Part shown: positions 18,311-27,695 of the stretch, piece after piece
Layout of the letters: the number at the start of each line of letters is the position of its first letter
Numbering within the stretch: the stretch's first letter is position 1
NCBI GenBank assembly: GCA_903928495.1
Contig: CAIYQZ010000028.1
Span: forward strand, 1 to 64,000
Length of the DNA stretch: 64,000 nt
From: an uncultured bacterium
GTDB taxonomy: Bacteria > Pseudomonadota > Gammaproteobacteria > Burkholderiales > Burkholderiaceae_C
Direction of reading: 5' to 3'
The notes under the pieces: model-generated
Told to the model about the DNA's origin: nothing
Seen by the model: the letters and a program-made list of their open reading frames with translations, nothing else
Databases searched by the model: none
Position numbers and translations under genes: made by a program

Positions 18311-19894
18311 TCAGCCACCCATGGTGTGGCGAAGGATGAAAAACGCCAGAGCAGCCATCAGCGCAGAAGCGGGCACGGTGATGACCCAAGCCGCCGCAAT
18401 GCGCAGCAACTGCGACCGCTTCACCAGTTCACGCCGGTACACTTTTTTCAGGGTCTTGCGCTCGGGTTTGGAAAAGTGGGCGGGGTCTTGCTGCTGCTTG
18501 ATGCGGGTTTTCAGGTCGGCCAGCATCTGTCCCTTGTCTTTGACCGTGGCTGCCCTGAACTGCGACAAAAACAGGTCAAGGGCGGCCTGGTCGGCCTCGG
18601 GGTGGTGAGACTTGATTTCTTCTACCAGGCGGTCGTAGCGGTTTTTGAGGTACTCGCGCAGAAAGCCCACGCCAAACACCGCGCCAACGGCGATGTGCGT
18701 GGAGCTGACCGGCATGCCCAGCTCGCTGGCGATGATCACGGTCAGCGTGGCTGACATGGCAATGCAGTAAGCGCGGATTTTGTCCAGCTCGGTGATTTCA
18801 GAGCCCACGGTGCGTATCACGCGGGGGCCGTACAGCGCCAGCCCCACCGAGATGCCCAGCGCCCCGACCATCATCACCCACAGGGGGACAGGTGCGTCCT
18901 TGTGGATGACGCCGTTCACAGAAGACGCCACATCCACGATGGCTGCCAGCGGGCCCACTGCGTTGGCCACGTCGTTGGAGCCGTGGGCGAAGCTCAGCAG
19001 CGCGGCGGCAAAAATCAGAGGCAGCGTGAACAGGTCATTCACCGCTTCTTTGTTGTTGGCCATGGTGGCTGCGTGTTTTTGCAAAGCACCGCGCACCAGC
19101 ACAAACACCACCACAGCCGCCGCCAACCCCACCAGCGCGGCGGTGGGTGTGTTGACCTTCACCAGTTTGCTCAGCCCCTTGAGCAGCAAGTACGTCACAA
19201 AGCTCCAGCCCATGAACGCCATCAGCCAGGGCACCACGGTGCGTGCTGCGGCCACTTTGTCGGCCTGGTAGGTGATGCTGCGTTTGACCAGGTAGAGCAG
19301 CGCGGCAGCCACCAATCCGCCCAGAACGGGGGAGATGACCCAGCTGGCTGCAATCTGCCCCATCTTGCCCCAGGCCACGATGTTCATGCCCGCCGCTGCC
19401 ACACCGCTGCCAATGACGGCCCCCACGATGGAGTGGGTGGTGGACACCGGGGCCCCAACGGCAGTGGCAGCGTTCAGCCACAGCGCAGAGGCCAGCAGCG
19501 CCGACATCATCACCCAGATGAAGGTCTGGCTGTCCGAGATCATGGCCGGGTTGATGATGCCGTTGCGGATGGTGCCTACCACTTCACCGCCCGCAATCAC
19601 CGCTCCTGCCGCCTCGAAAATGGCAGCAATGGCCAGGGCACCGCCCATGGTGAGTGCCTGTGACCCAACGGCCGGCCCCACGTTGTTGGCCACGTCGTTG
19701 GCGCCGATGTTCAGCGCCATGTAACCCCCGATGACCGCTGCCGCCACGATGTACAGGCTGCCGCCTTCGCCGTTGCGGAAGAGGGCGTACAGCAGCACGG
19801 CCACCACAAACAACACGCCCAGCCCGAGGCGAATGAGTTCGGGATGACCCTGTTGGCTGGCTTTTTCCAGACCGTCGATGTGCTTCAATTCCAT
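18311..19894 (-). CDS. PiT-family inorganic phosphate transporter
   Basis: 527-residue inner-membrane transporter with the two PiT signature repeats, GANDVANNVGPAVGS near the N-terminus and GSNDVANAVGPLAAI in the second half, and the paired PVSSTH/PVSTTH motifs. It imports phosphate (often as a metal-phosphate complex) coupled to protons. A long hydrophilic segment near residues 420-490 (NRYDRLVEEIKSHHPEAD) is cytoplasmic. It is divergent from the ornithine-cyclodeaminase-like gene with 60 bp between starts. Confidence 0.93.
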   Translation of the reverse strand: MELKHIDGLEKASQQGHPELIRLGLGVLFVVAVLLYALFRNGEGGSLYIVAAAVIGGYMALNIGANDVANNVGPAVGSQALTMGGALAIAAIFEAAGAVIAGGEVVGTIRNGIINPAMISDSQTFIWVMMSALLASALWLNAATAVGAPVSTTHSIVGAVIGSGVAAAGMNIVAWGKMGQIAASWVISPVLGGLVAAALLYLVKRSITYQADKVAAARTVVPWLMAFMGWSFVTYLLLKGLSKLVKVNTPTAALVGLAAAVVVFVLVRGALQKHAATMANNKEAVNDLFTLPLIFAAALLSFAHGSNDVANAVGPLAAIVDVASSVNGVIHKDAPVPLWVMMVGALGISVGLALYGPRVIRTVGSEITELDKIRAYCIAMSATLTVIIASELGMPVSSTHIAVGAVFGVGFLREYLKNRYDRLVEEIKSHHPEADQAALDLFLSQFRAATVKDKGQMLADLKTRIKQQQDPAHFSKPERKTLKKVYRRELVKRSQLLRIAAAWVITVPASALMAALAFFILRHTMGG

Positions 19895-19954
19895 GGGATA
19901 CCTGTGTGTGGTGGGGCAATGTGTGCCTGAGCAACCCTGAATTGTTTCAGATTT

Positions 19955-20884
19955 ATGTCAATCAAAAGCCAAAACGGTGACTGTTCGTTGAATGTGGGGC
20001 TGCCTGCGTTGCCTTATCCCGAGTTGGCCCAAGCCGTGGCCGATCTGCTAGCCGACCCCAGCGTGGTGGTGCCGCCCCGCCTGGTGCAGGCCTTGCCCGG
20101 TGGCGGCAGCCTGTTCGTGATGCCTGCGCACGACAGCCGTGTGGCCATGACCAAACTGATCACCTTCACACCTGCCAACACGGCGCGCGGACTACCCACC
20201 ATCCAGGGCGATGTGTGGGTGTGCGATGTGCGCACCGGCCAGCGTCTGGCGCTGCTGGACGGCCCCACTGTCACCGCCCGGCGTACCGCTGCTGTCAGCC
20301 TGCTGGCCGCGCAGCGTCTGGCACCCGAGCCGCAAGGGCGCTTGCTGGTGGTGGGGGCAGGGGTGCAGGGGCGCGCGCATCTGGAGGCGTTTGCTGCTGG
20401 TCTGGGCACCACAGAGGTGTGGGTGGCCTCGCGCAGCCCCGCCAGTGCCCAGGCGCTGGTGGCCCATGCCCACAGCCTGGGTTTGCGCGCCAGCGTGGTG
20501 GCCGATGCCGATGCTGCCTTGGCCGATTGCCCACTGGTGGTGACGTGCACCCCGGCTAGTGGGGTGGTGCTGAGTGCCCTGCCGGGCGCAGGCCATTTTG
20601 TGGCAGCAGTGGGGGCCTTCACGCCGCGCATGGTGGAGTTGAGCCCCGACCTGTGTCGGCACGTGGCCGAACACGGCAGCATCGTCGTGGACACCGCCGA
20701 TGCCACGCATGAAGCGGGCGACCTGTTGCAGGCCGGGCTGGATGTGGCGGCGTTCCCCACGTTGGCCGACGTGGTCACCGGTCGCAGGGCCGTGGGGGCG
20801 CGAGGCTCGGTGCTGTTCAAAAGCTGCGGCTGGGCGGGGTGGGACTTGGCCGCAGCGCGTCTGGCCACCGGGGCGGGTGCTTGA
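19955..20884 (+). CDS. Ornithine cyclodeaminase/mu-crystallin family, probable pyrroline-2-carboxylate reductase
   Basis: 309 residues with the OCD/mu-crystallin fold: substrate half (VAMTKLITFTPANTARGLPT), then a Rossmann dinucleotide motif VVGAGVQGRAHLEAF. Proteins of this pattern reduce delta1-pyrroline- or delta1-piperideine-2-carboxylate to proline or pipecolate with NAD(P)H; true ornithine cyclodeaminase is less likely. The stop overlaps the TTG start of the DMT transporter (TTGA), so the two are probably translated together and the exporter may handle a related amino acid (inference). Confidence 0.82.
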   Translation: MSIKSQNGDCSLNVGLPALPYPELAQAVADLLADPSVVVPPRLVQALPGGGSLFVMPAHDSRVAMTKLITFTPANTARGLPTIQGDVWVCDVRTGQRLALLDGPTVTARRTAAVSLLAAQRLAPEPQGRLLVVGAGVQGRAHLEAFAAGLGTTEVWVASRSPASAQALVAHAHSLGLRASVVADADAALADCPLVVTCTPASGVVLSALPGAGHFVAAVGAFTPRMVELSPDLCRHVAEHGSIVVDTADATHEAGDLLQAGLDVAAFPTLADVVTGRRAVGARGSVLFKSCGWAGWDLAAARLATGAGA

Positions 20885-21792
20885 GCGCTGACGCCCGAAG
20901 AAGCCACAACCTGCGTGGCATCGTGGCCATGCTGTTGGCCATGGGCTGCTTCTCGGTGATGGACACGGCCATCAAAACCCTGAGCGCCCATTACCCCCCG
21001 CTGCAGGTGGCGGCGTTGCGGGGCTTGTCGGCCTGGCCGCTGGTGCTGGCCCATGTGATGTGGCAGCGCCAGGTGGGCAGCCTGTGGCGGGTGCGCTGGC
21101 CGCTGCACCTGCTGCGCGGGGCGTTGACCGTCACCATGTTGGCGCTGTTTTCGCACGCGGTGCAAACCTTGTCGCTCACTTCGGCCTACGTGCTGTTTTT
21201 CACCGCGCCGGTATGGGTCACGCTGTTGTCGGGCCCGGTGCTGGGCGAGCGGGTGCCGCGCGCCAGTGTGTGGGCCGTGGCGCTGGGTCTGGCCGGGGTG
21301 TGGGTGGCGCTGCGGCCGGGGCCTGATTTTTGGGCCGATGTGTGGCACTCCAGCGCGTCGCTGGCGGTGCTGGCTGCAGCGGCGTGCTACGCGGTGGCTG
21401 CAGTGGCAGGCCGTGTGCTCACCCGCACCGACAGCCCGGCCAGCCTGGTGTTCTGGACCACCACATTGCTGGCGCTGGGTGCCACGGTGCTTGCCGTGCC
21501 TGGTTGGCAGCCGGTGAACACGGCGCATGCGCCCTGGCTGTTGCTGCTGGCGATCACGGGAATGGCGGGGCAGGTGGCCATCGTCGAAGCCTTCCGCCAC
21601 GGGCAGGCCGCTGTGGTGGCCCCGTTTGAATACTCGGCCCTGGCTTGGGGCGTGTTGCTGGACGCGTTGCTGTGGCAGGTGTGGCCCAGTGGCTGGACCT
21701 GGGGCGGTGCCGCCCTGGTGGTGGCCGGTGGCTTGGTGCTGCTGCGCGCCGTCAGCCGTCCGCCCGTGGTCGCGACGGGAAATACTGAATAA
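20881..21792 (+). CDS. EamA/DMT-family transporter
   Basis: 303 residues with ten hydrophobic segments in two EamA halves (first half from GIVAMLLAMGCFSVMDTAIK, second from AVLAAAACYAVAAVAGR). Likely a metabolite exporter of the inner membrane. The TTG at 20881 overlaps the preceding stop; the next in-frame ATG (20927) would cut into the first helix. The stop codon TAA (21790-21792) is contributed by the 5' end of a dispersed repeat, so the native C-terminus may have been altered by the repeat. Confidence 0.88.
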   Translation: MSADARRSHNLRGIVAMLLAMGCFSVMDTAIKTLSAHYPPLQVAALRGLSAWPLVLAHVMWQRQVGSLWRVRWPLHLLRGALTVTMLALFSHAVQTLSLTSAYVLFFTAPVWVTLLSGPVLGERVPRASVWAVALGLAGVWVALRPGPDFWADVWHSSASLAVLAAAACYAVAAVAGRVLTRTDSPASLVFWTTTLLALGATVLAVPGWQPVNTAHAPWLLLLAITGMAGQVAIVEAFRHGQAAVVAPFEYSALAWGVLLDALLWQVWPSGWTWGGAALVVAGGLVLLRAVSRPPVVATGNTE

Positions 21793-21834
21793 AAAGTGGC
21801 TCTACCGCTTGCCTGTATTGAATCTTCAGCTATG
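21788..21834 (+). repeat. Dispersed 47-bp repeat, reference copy A
   Basis: AATAAAAAGTGG followed by CTCTACCGCTTG, a 12-nt variable block and CTTCAGCTATG. It aligns without gaps over 47 bp to the copies at 46976 and 59948, and is strikingly AT-rich for this genome. It overlaps the stop codon of the DMT gene and lies in the convergent spacer to the acyl ligase gene. Confidence 0.85.
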
Positions 21835-21850
21835 CCTGATGCGTGTGAAG

Positions 21851-23404
21851 TCAGCCGCTCAGCGCCGCCAACCGTTGCCGCAGCTCGGTTTTCAGTACCT
21901 TGCCGGTGTTGTTCTTGGGCAGGCTGCTGACGGTCACGTATCGCTTTGGCCGCTTGAAGCGGGCCATGTGCGCCAGGCAGTGCGCATCCAGTGCGGTGTG
22001 CTGGTCCGTGTCGTTGGCAAACGCACCGGGCTGGGCCACCACAAAGGCCACCACCGCTTCGCCCCATTCGGCATCGGGTTCGCCGACCACGGCCACCTCG
22101 GCCACGCCGGGGGCAGTCAGCAGCACTTCTTCCACCTCGCGGGGGTAAATGTTGCTGCCGCCGCTGATGATGAGGTCTTTGCTCCGGTCTTTCAGTGTGA
22201 GGAAGCCGTCGGCGTCGAGGCAACCCACATCGCCAGTGGCCAGCCAGCCGTCGCGCAGGGCGGCGGAGGTGGCCTCGGGGTTGCGCCAGTAGCCGGCCAT
22301 CACGCTGTCGCCTTTCACCAGTACCTCGCCCACTTCACCCGTGGGCAGGGGCCCGCCGTTTGGCCCTGCCACGCGCACCTGCACAGGGGTTTGTGCGACG
22401 CCCACCGATGCCACACGCTGGGCGTGTCGGGGGTGGGCTGTGTCGGCCAGCATGGCGCGCTGCAGTGCGGTGCCAACCATGGGCGTTTCGCCCTGGCCGT
22501 AGATTTGCACAAAGCGCGGGCCCATCACCCGCAAGGCGCGCTCGATGTCAGCTACGTACATCGGCGCACCGCCGTAGACGATGGTTTTGAAGGCTCGGGC
22601 GCAGTCGGCGGGCGACAGCCCCGCGTTGTGCGCGTGCGCCACCAAACGGTTGACGATGGTGGGCGCGGCAAAGGTGGACAGTGGCCCCAGTGCCTCGCCC
22701 AGCGCGAACAGCTCAGCCGGGTCCACCCCACCCGAGGCGGGCACCACGTGCCGGGCGCCAGCCATCAGGTGCGGTATGGCATACAACCCGCAGCCGTGCG
22801 ACATGGGGGCGGCGTACGTCATGTTGTCGGTGGCGGACACGGGGTCCACGTCCACCGCGTAGGCCAGGCCCATGGTCAGCAGGTTGCGGTGCGTCAGCAT
22901 CACCCCCTTGGGGCGACCGGTGGTGCCGCTGGTGTAGAACAGCCAGGCCAGGTCGGTCACCTCGCGCGGTGTGATGGACGGCAGGGGCTGGTCGTCGGGC
23001 ACGGGGGCCAGCAGGTCATCGGCTTGGGCGCTGTCAATCTCCACCTGGTGGGTCACGCCCGCCAAGGGGCCGGGCGCGACGTCTGCCGTCACGAAGGCCC
23101 AATGCGCTTCGGCATTGTGGGCAATCCACTCGGCCTCTGAGGGGTGCAGCTTGGCGTTGATGGGCACCACCACCAGCCCCGCCCACCACGCACCCCACAA
23201 CACCTCCAGGTAGCGCGGGTGGTTGTGCATGAACAGCATGATGCGGTCGCCCGGTTGGGCACCGGCGGCCTGCAACCGCTGGGCCAGCCCCGCGCTGCGC
23301 CGGGCCCACTGGGCGTGGGTGGCGTGCGGTGCGGTGCCGCGAAAAATGGCTGGGCGGTCGGGGTTCAGCAGCGCCTGGCGCTCCAGCAGGTGTGCAAGGG
23401 GCAT
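21851..23404 (-). CDS. AMP-forming acyl-CoA synthetase / fatty-acid ligase
   Basis: 517-residue ANL-superfamily enzyme that activates a carboxylic acid as acyl-AMP and then the CoA thioester. The phosphate-binding loop LFYTSGTTGRPKGVMLTH, the YGQGETP (A5-like) motif, GWLATGDVG and the hinge DRSKDLIISGG are all present, as is the catalytic Lys region near the C-terminus (PKNNTGKVLK). The acid is unknown. The start at 23404 (MPLAHLLE) avoids overlap with the upstream gene, which ends at 23421. Confidence 0.9.
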   Translation of the reverse strand: MPLAHLLERQALLNPDRPAIFRGTAPHATHAQWARRSAGLAQRLQAAGAQPGDRIMLFMHNHPRYLEVLWGAWWAGLVVVPINAKLHPSEAEWIAHNAEAHWAFVTADVAPGPLAGVTHQVEIDSAQADDLLAPVPDDQPLPSITPREVTDLAWLFYTSGTTGRPKGVMLTHRNLLTMGLAYAVDVDPVSATDNMTYAAPMSHGCGLYAIPHLMAGARHVVPASGGVDPAELFALGEALGPLSTFAAPTIVNRLVAHAHNAGLSPADCARAFKTIVYGGAPMYVADIERALRVMGPRFVQIYGQGETPMVGTALQRAMLADTAHPRHAQRVASVGVAQTPVQVRVAGPNGGPLPTGEVGEVLVKGDSVMAGYWRNPEATSAALRDGWLATGDVGCLDADGFLTLKDRSKDLIISGGSNIYPREVEEVLLTAPGVAEVAVVGEPDAEWGEAVVAFVVAQPGAFANDTDQHTALDAHCLAHMARFKRPKRYVTVSSLPKNNTGKVLKTELRQRLAALSG

Positions 23405-23420
23405 GGAGAGCTGGGCATGG

Positions 23421-25091
23421 TCAAGCGCCCATCGGCACGCTGGCAAACGTTGTGGCGCGGGCCTGGGGCCAATACAGGCGGAACACGGGGTGCAATTCTG
23501 GATTGGCCGCTACTTCGGCATCGGTGGTCAGGAGCGCGCCCGGCGCCACGCGGGGCAGCAGCCGGTCCAGCAGGGCCACGTTGTTGGCGTCCACCCGGCG
23601 CACGATGTGTTGCGGTGTGATCTGGTTGGGGTGCATCAGCCCGGCGGCCTGCACCAGCTCGTGCAACGCCTTCAGGGTGTTTTGGTGGAAATTGAGCACG
23701 CGCGTGGTTTTGTTGCCCACGTTGAGTGCTTGCTGGCGCACGGGGTCTTGTGTGGTCACGCCGGTGGGGCAATGTCCGGTGTGGCAGGCCTGGGCCTGTA
23801 TGCAGCCCAGCGCAAGCATGAAGCCGCGTGCGCTGTTGCACCAGTCGGCACCCAGGGCCATGGCGCGGGCCATGTCGAAGGCGCTCACCACCTTGCCCGC
23901 ACAGCCCACTTTGATGCGCTCGCGCAGGCCGGCGCCCACCAGGGTGTTGTGCACCAGCCGCAGGCCTTCCTGCAGAGGTACACCCACGTGGTCGGTGAAC
24001 TCCAGCGGTGCGGCACCCGTGCCGCCTTCAGAGCCATCGACCACGATGAAGTCGGGCGTGATGCCGGTTTGCTGCATGGCCTTGACCATGGCAAACCATT
24101 CCCAGGGGTGGCCGATGCACAGCTTGAAGCCCACCGGTTTGCCGCCAGACAGGCTGCGCAGCAACTCGATGAAGTGCATCAGCGCCAATGGGGTGGAAAA
24201 CGCGCTGTGGGCGGCGGGCGACACGCAGTCTTGCCCCACTGGCACGCCGCGTGCCTCGGCAATCTCAGGTGTGACCTTGGGGCCGGGCAATACACCGCCA
24301 TGGCCAGGTTTGGCGCCCTGGCTGAGCTTGATTTCCACCATCTTCACCTGCGGATCGGTGGCGTTGGCGGCAAAGGCCTGGGGGCTGAACGTACCGTCGG
24401 CGTTGCGGCAGCCGAAGTAGCCCGAGCCAATTTCCCATATCAGGTCGCCGCCGTGCACCCGGTGCCAACGCGAGATGGAGCCTTCACCCGTGTCGTGGGC
24501 AAAGCCGCCTTGGCGTGCCCCGGCGTTCAGCGCCTGGATGGCGTTGGCACTCAGCGCGCCAAAGCTCATGGCCGAAATGTTGAACACGCTGGCCGCATAC
24601 GGCTGGGTGCAGGCCGGGCCGCCGATGGTCACGCGAAAGTCGTGGCTGGCAATGATCGTCGGGGCCAGGGAGTGGTTGATCCACTCGTAGCCTGGTGCTT
24701 TGACGTCGAGTTGGGTGCCGAAGGGGCGTTTGTCGGTTTCGTCTTTGGCGCGGGCGTACACCAGACTGCGCTGTGAGCGCGAAAATGGGGTGGCCTCGGT
24801 GTCGCTTTCGATGAAGTACTGGCGAATCTCAGGGCGGATTTTTTCCAGCGCAAACCGGATGTGCCCAATGATGGGGTAGTTGCGCCGCACGGCGCTGAAG
24901 GTTTGGGTGAGATCGCGCACACCCAAGGCGCTGAGACCACCGAATGCCAGCACGCCCAACAGCGGCCAGCCCACGGCCTGCCCCAGCAGAAGGCCCAGCA
25001 CCAGCGCCATGAGGCACGCGAGTAGTGCCGCCACACACAAGCCGAATACCGTGTAACGAACGGGGTACAGGCGGTTGATGGCGTGCAGCAT
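23421..25091 (-). CDS. FMN-binding glutamate synthase-family protein
   Basis: 556 residues. Two N-terminal transmembrane helices (residues about 10-65) are followed by a GltB-type FMN-binding TIM barrel (SFGALSANAIQALN, GPKVTPEIAEARGVP, DFIVVDGSEGGTGAAP) and an iron-sulfur cluster motif CIQAQACHTGHCPTGV. It lacks the amidotransferase and C-terminal beta-helix domains of classical GltB, so it belongs to the stand-alone membrane-anchored class whose reaction is not settled. It sits 3 bp from the HD-GYP gene upstream and 16 bp before the acyl ligase gene, so the cluster is probably co-transcribed. Confidence 0.88.
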   Translation of the reverse strand: MLHAINRLYPVRYTVFGLCVAALLACLMALVLGLLLGQAVGWPLLGVLAFGGLSALGVRDLTQTFSAVRRNYPIIGHIRFALEKIRPEIRQYFIESDTEATPFSRSQRSLVYARAKDETDKRPFGTQLDVKAPGYEWINHSLAPTIIASHDFRVTIGGPACTQPYAASVFNISAMSFGALSANAIQALNAGARQGGFAHDTGEGSISRWHRVHGGDLIWEIGSGYFGCRNADGTFSPQAFAANATDPQVKMVEIKLSQGAKPGHGGVLPGPKVTPEIAEARGVPVGQDCVSPAAHSAFSTPLALMHFIELLRSLSGGKPVGFKLCIGHPWEWFAMVKAMQQTGITPDFIVVDGSEGGTGAAPLEFTDHVGVPLQEGLRLVHNTLVGAGLRERIKVGCAGKVVSAFDMARAMALGADWCNSARGFMLALGCIQAQACHTGHCPTGVTTQDPVRQQALNVGNKTTRVLNFHQNTLKALHELVQAAGLMHPNQITPQHIVRRVDANNVALLDRLLPRVAPGALLTTDAEVAANPELHPVFRLYWPQARATTFASVPMGA

Positions 25092-25094
25092 GGG

Positions 25095-26384
25095 TCAACC
25101 TTTGTTGTCTTCGACCGAGAAAAAGTACGAGAGGCGCTGTTGCGGGTTCAGCCAGGCCCGCACATCGGGCGGCAGGCTGGCAGGCTTGATGGCCTCGGTG
25201 ATTTTCAGGCTCGGCTCGGTGTGCAGTTCCAGCGTGGGGGCTTCATCTTTCGGCAACTCCGGGCTGTAAATCAGCACCTGAGGCTGCAGACTGTTGGGGC
25301 CGGGGCCCACCACCATCGCCAGCGATGTGTCGCTGAGTTGCACCACCGTGCCCGGTGGGTACACGCCCAGGAGCTTGATGAGTGTGGTCAGCACGAGTTT
25401 GTCGAAGCGCGCGCCCTCGTTGCGGAACATCGTGGCCAGTGCCTCTGCGGGCATGAGGGCGTCCACCCCCTCGGCCTCGGGCGTGCACAGGTTGTCGTAG
25501 CGGTTCACCGCTGCCAGGATGCGCGCGCCCCGCGACAATTCGGCGCGGGCGCGGGCGCGGGGCCAGCCAGAGCCGTCCACGGCTTCGTGGTGGTCGGCAA
25601 TGTTGGAGAGGGCCTCACGGCTGAACGCACCCGACTGTGTGCCCAACTGCACGCTGAACATCACGTGCTGGCGGAAGAAGTCTTCCTCGTGTTTCTTGCG
25701 GTTCGCGTTTTTCAGTATCGGAGCGGGCACCTGCACCTTGCCAGCATCGTGCGCCAGGGCGCCCATGGCCAGATCGGCCAGTTCCGTCAGGCTCAGCCCC
25801 ATTTTCTTGCCCACCAGCATGCACAGCGTGAGGACGTTGAGCGCGTGGAACTGAGGCCCCTGGTCTTTTTTGTCGCCCAGCAGGTGCAACAGGATTTCCT
25901 GGCCATTGGCGATGGTGGCCGCCGTTTCCTGCGACAGGTTGGCCAGCATTTCACCTGCTGCCTTGGGCGATCGGTTCAAGGTCAGCAGCGCATCCTTTGT
26001 GCTGCGCGCAGCGTTTTCCCAGGCTCGGTCTGCGCGGGCGGCTGCGTCTTTCTGGCTCTGCCGTTTGTCCTTCTTGGCTTTGTCCAGCGCTTTTCGCTCG
26101 GCTTGGATGGCGGCTTTTTCAGCGGCCATCGCAATTTCAGCTTCGGAGGTTGTGGGCGGCGGCGGCACAAACGCCGGCAGCGGGACGTTGCTTTTTTCAG
26201 GGTAATAGTAGATGCGCCCCTTGGTGTCGAGGGACTGGATGATGGACACGTCTTTCGGTGTCTTGACCAACAACCGGTTGGACAGAAACGGGTGCTCGTC
26301 CCAGCGCACATCCAGAAAAACGAACAACCCCACCACCACTTGTGATGCGTCGATCGGGATGCCTGGGCCTGGTTTTGTCCACAT
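25095..26384 (-). CDS. HD-GYP domain protein with DUF3391, copy 1
   Basis: 429 residues. The N-terminal DUF3391-like region is PIDASQVVVGLFVFLDVRW; a charged coiled linker (about 85-140) leads to an HD-GYP domain. The metal ligands expected for c-di-GMP phosphodiesterases are visible: His in FHALNV, HDAGK, and DHHEAVDGSGWP. The GYP signature reads GWP. It presumably hydrolyses cyclic di-GMP, unless the Tyr to Trp change alters activity. It is a clear paralogue of the next upstream gene (26430-27695), 45 bp away. Confidence 0.87.
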   Translation of the reverse strand: MWTKPGPGIPIDASQVVVGLFVFLDVRWDEHPFLSNRLLVKTPKDVSIIQSLDTKGRIYYYPEKSNVPLPAFVPPPPTTSEAEIAMAAEKAAIQAERKALDKAKKDKRQSQKDAAARADRAWENAARSTKDALLTLNRSPKAAGEMLANLSQETAATIANGQEILLHLLGDKKDQGPQFHALNVLTLCMLVGKKMGLSLTELADLAMGALAHDAGKVQVPAPILKNANRKKHEEDFFRQHVMFSVQLGTQSGAFSREALSNIADHHEAVDGSGWPRARARAELSRGARILAAVNRYDNLCTPEAEGVDALMPAEALATMFRNEGARFDKLVLTTLIKLLGVYPPGTVVQLSDTSLAMVVGPGPNSLQPQVLIYSPELPKDEAPTLELHTEPSLKITEAIKPASLPPDVRAWLNPQQRLSYFFSVEDNKG

Positions 26385-26429
26385 GCGAATGTTCTTTTTG
26401 TGAATTTGGATGTCGGTGACGGCGCGACT

Positions 26430-27695
26430 TTATCCCTGAGTGCCGTTTTCAACCGAAAAATAGTAAGCCAAACGCTTCTGGGGGTTGAGCCAAAGCAACA
26501 CATCCGGGGGCAATTCGGTGGGGCGTATGGCCTCTACCACTTTCAGGTCTTGCTCTTTGGACAGATCCAGCATGGGGGCCTCTGTTTCGGGCATGTCGGG
26601 GCTGTAAAGCAGCACGCGCGGCGCCGTGATTTGCTCCCCTGGTGACACCGACAGGGCCAGCGAGCCGTCATTGAGTTTCACCACCGTGCCCGGCGGGTAC
26701 ACGCCCAGCAGTGAAATGAGGGTGCGCAGCAGCGCAGGGTCATACCGGCTGACCTCGTTGCGCAACATGTGGGCCAGCGCCTCGGCGGGCATCAGGGGTG
26801 CCACACCATTGCCTTCGGGGGTGCAGAGCCTGTCATAGCGGTTGGCCATGGCCAGAATGCGTGCGCCCACCGACATGTCGGTTTTGCCTTGGGGCCAGCC
26901 CGATCCATCGGCCGCTTCGTGGTGATCGGCAATCATGGCAATGGCCGTACCGTTGAACGCATTGGACTCGCGGGCCAGTTGCACGCTGTGTTTGACATGC
27001 AACCGGTAGTGGTCTTCTTCGTGCTTCTTCCGGTGGCCGTTCCTGAGGATGGACAGCGGTATGTCTGCCTTGCCCGCATCGTGGGCCAGTGCCGCCATGG
27101 CAAGGTCGGTCAAATCGCGTTCGCTCAGGCCCACTTTGTGACCGACCAGCATGCACAGCGTCATGACGTTCAGGGCATGGAACTGCGGACCGTGGTCTTC
27201 CTTGGTGCCCAGCAAGTGCAGCAAGGCCTGGGGGCCTTGTGCAATGGCCGCTGCCGTGTCGCGCGACAGCTGTGACAGTTGCTGCCCCGATGCGCGCGGG
27301 GAACGCGCCAGGCTGACCAGGGCCTCGCGGGTGGCGCTCGCGGCCCCTTCCCATGCACGCTCGGCGCGTGCGGCGGCATCTTTGACGTGCCGCATTTTTT
27401 CCTGACGGGCCTTGGCCAGCTTCTGGTGTTCCAGCGCCAGGCTGTCGGGCTCCTGAATGTCGGGCACTTGCGTGTCGCCGAACGACAGCGGTTCTGCCGT
27501 GCTTTTGGAGGGTATGTAATGCAGTTTGCCTGCCAGCGGCAGGCTTTGCAGGATCGCCAGGTCCTGCGGGGTTTTGATCATGACCCGGTTGGTCAGAAAG
27601 GGATGGTCCATCCATTTCAGGTCCAGCCACACGTACAGCCCCAACGTCAGTTGAGACGGGTCAATGGCAATCGCGTCGGGCGTGGGCTGGGTCAT
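26430..27695 (-). CDS. HD-GYP domain protein with DUF3391, copy 2
   Basis: 421 residues, collinear with copy 1 over its whole length: DUF3391-like N-terminus (AIDPSQLTLGLYVWLDLKW), charged linker, HD-GYP domain with FHALNVMTLCMLVGHK, AHDAGKADIP, DHHEAADGSGWP, and the same C-terminal block ending in YYFSVENG. It also has GWP instead of GYP. The start codon overlaps the stop of the dehalogenase gene by 4 bp. Tandem duplication is evident; the linkers and residues 60-100 have diverged most. Confidence 0.87.
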   Translation of the reverse strand: MTQPTPDAIAIDPSQLTLGLYVWLDLKWMDHPFLTNRVMIKTPQDLAILQSLPLAGKLHYIPSKSTAEPLSFGDTQVPDIQEPDSLALEHQKLAKARQEKMRHVKDAAARAERAWEGAASATREALVSLARSPRASGQQLSQLSRDTAAAIAQGPQALLHLLGTKEDHGPQFHALNVMTLCMLVGHKVGLSERDLTDLAMAALAHDAGKADIPLSILRNGHRKKHEEDHYRLHVKHSVQLARESNAFNGTAIAMIADHHEAADGSGWPQGKTDMSVGARILAMANRYDRLCTPEGNGVAPLMPAEALAHMLRNEVSRYDPALLRTLISLLGVYPPGTVVKLNDGSLALSVSPGEQITAPRVLLYSPDMPETEAPMLDLSKEQDLKVVEAIRPTELPPDVLLWLNPQKRLAYYFSVENGTQG

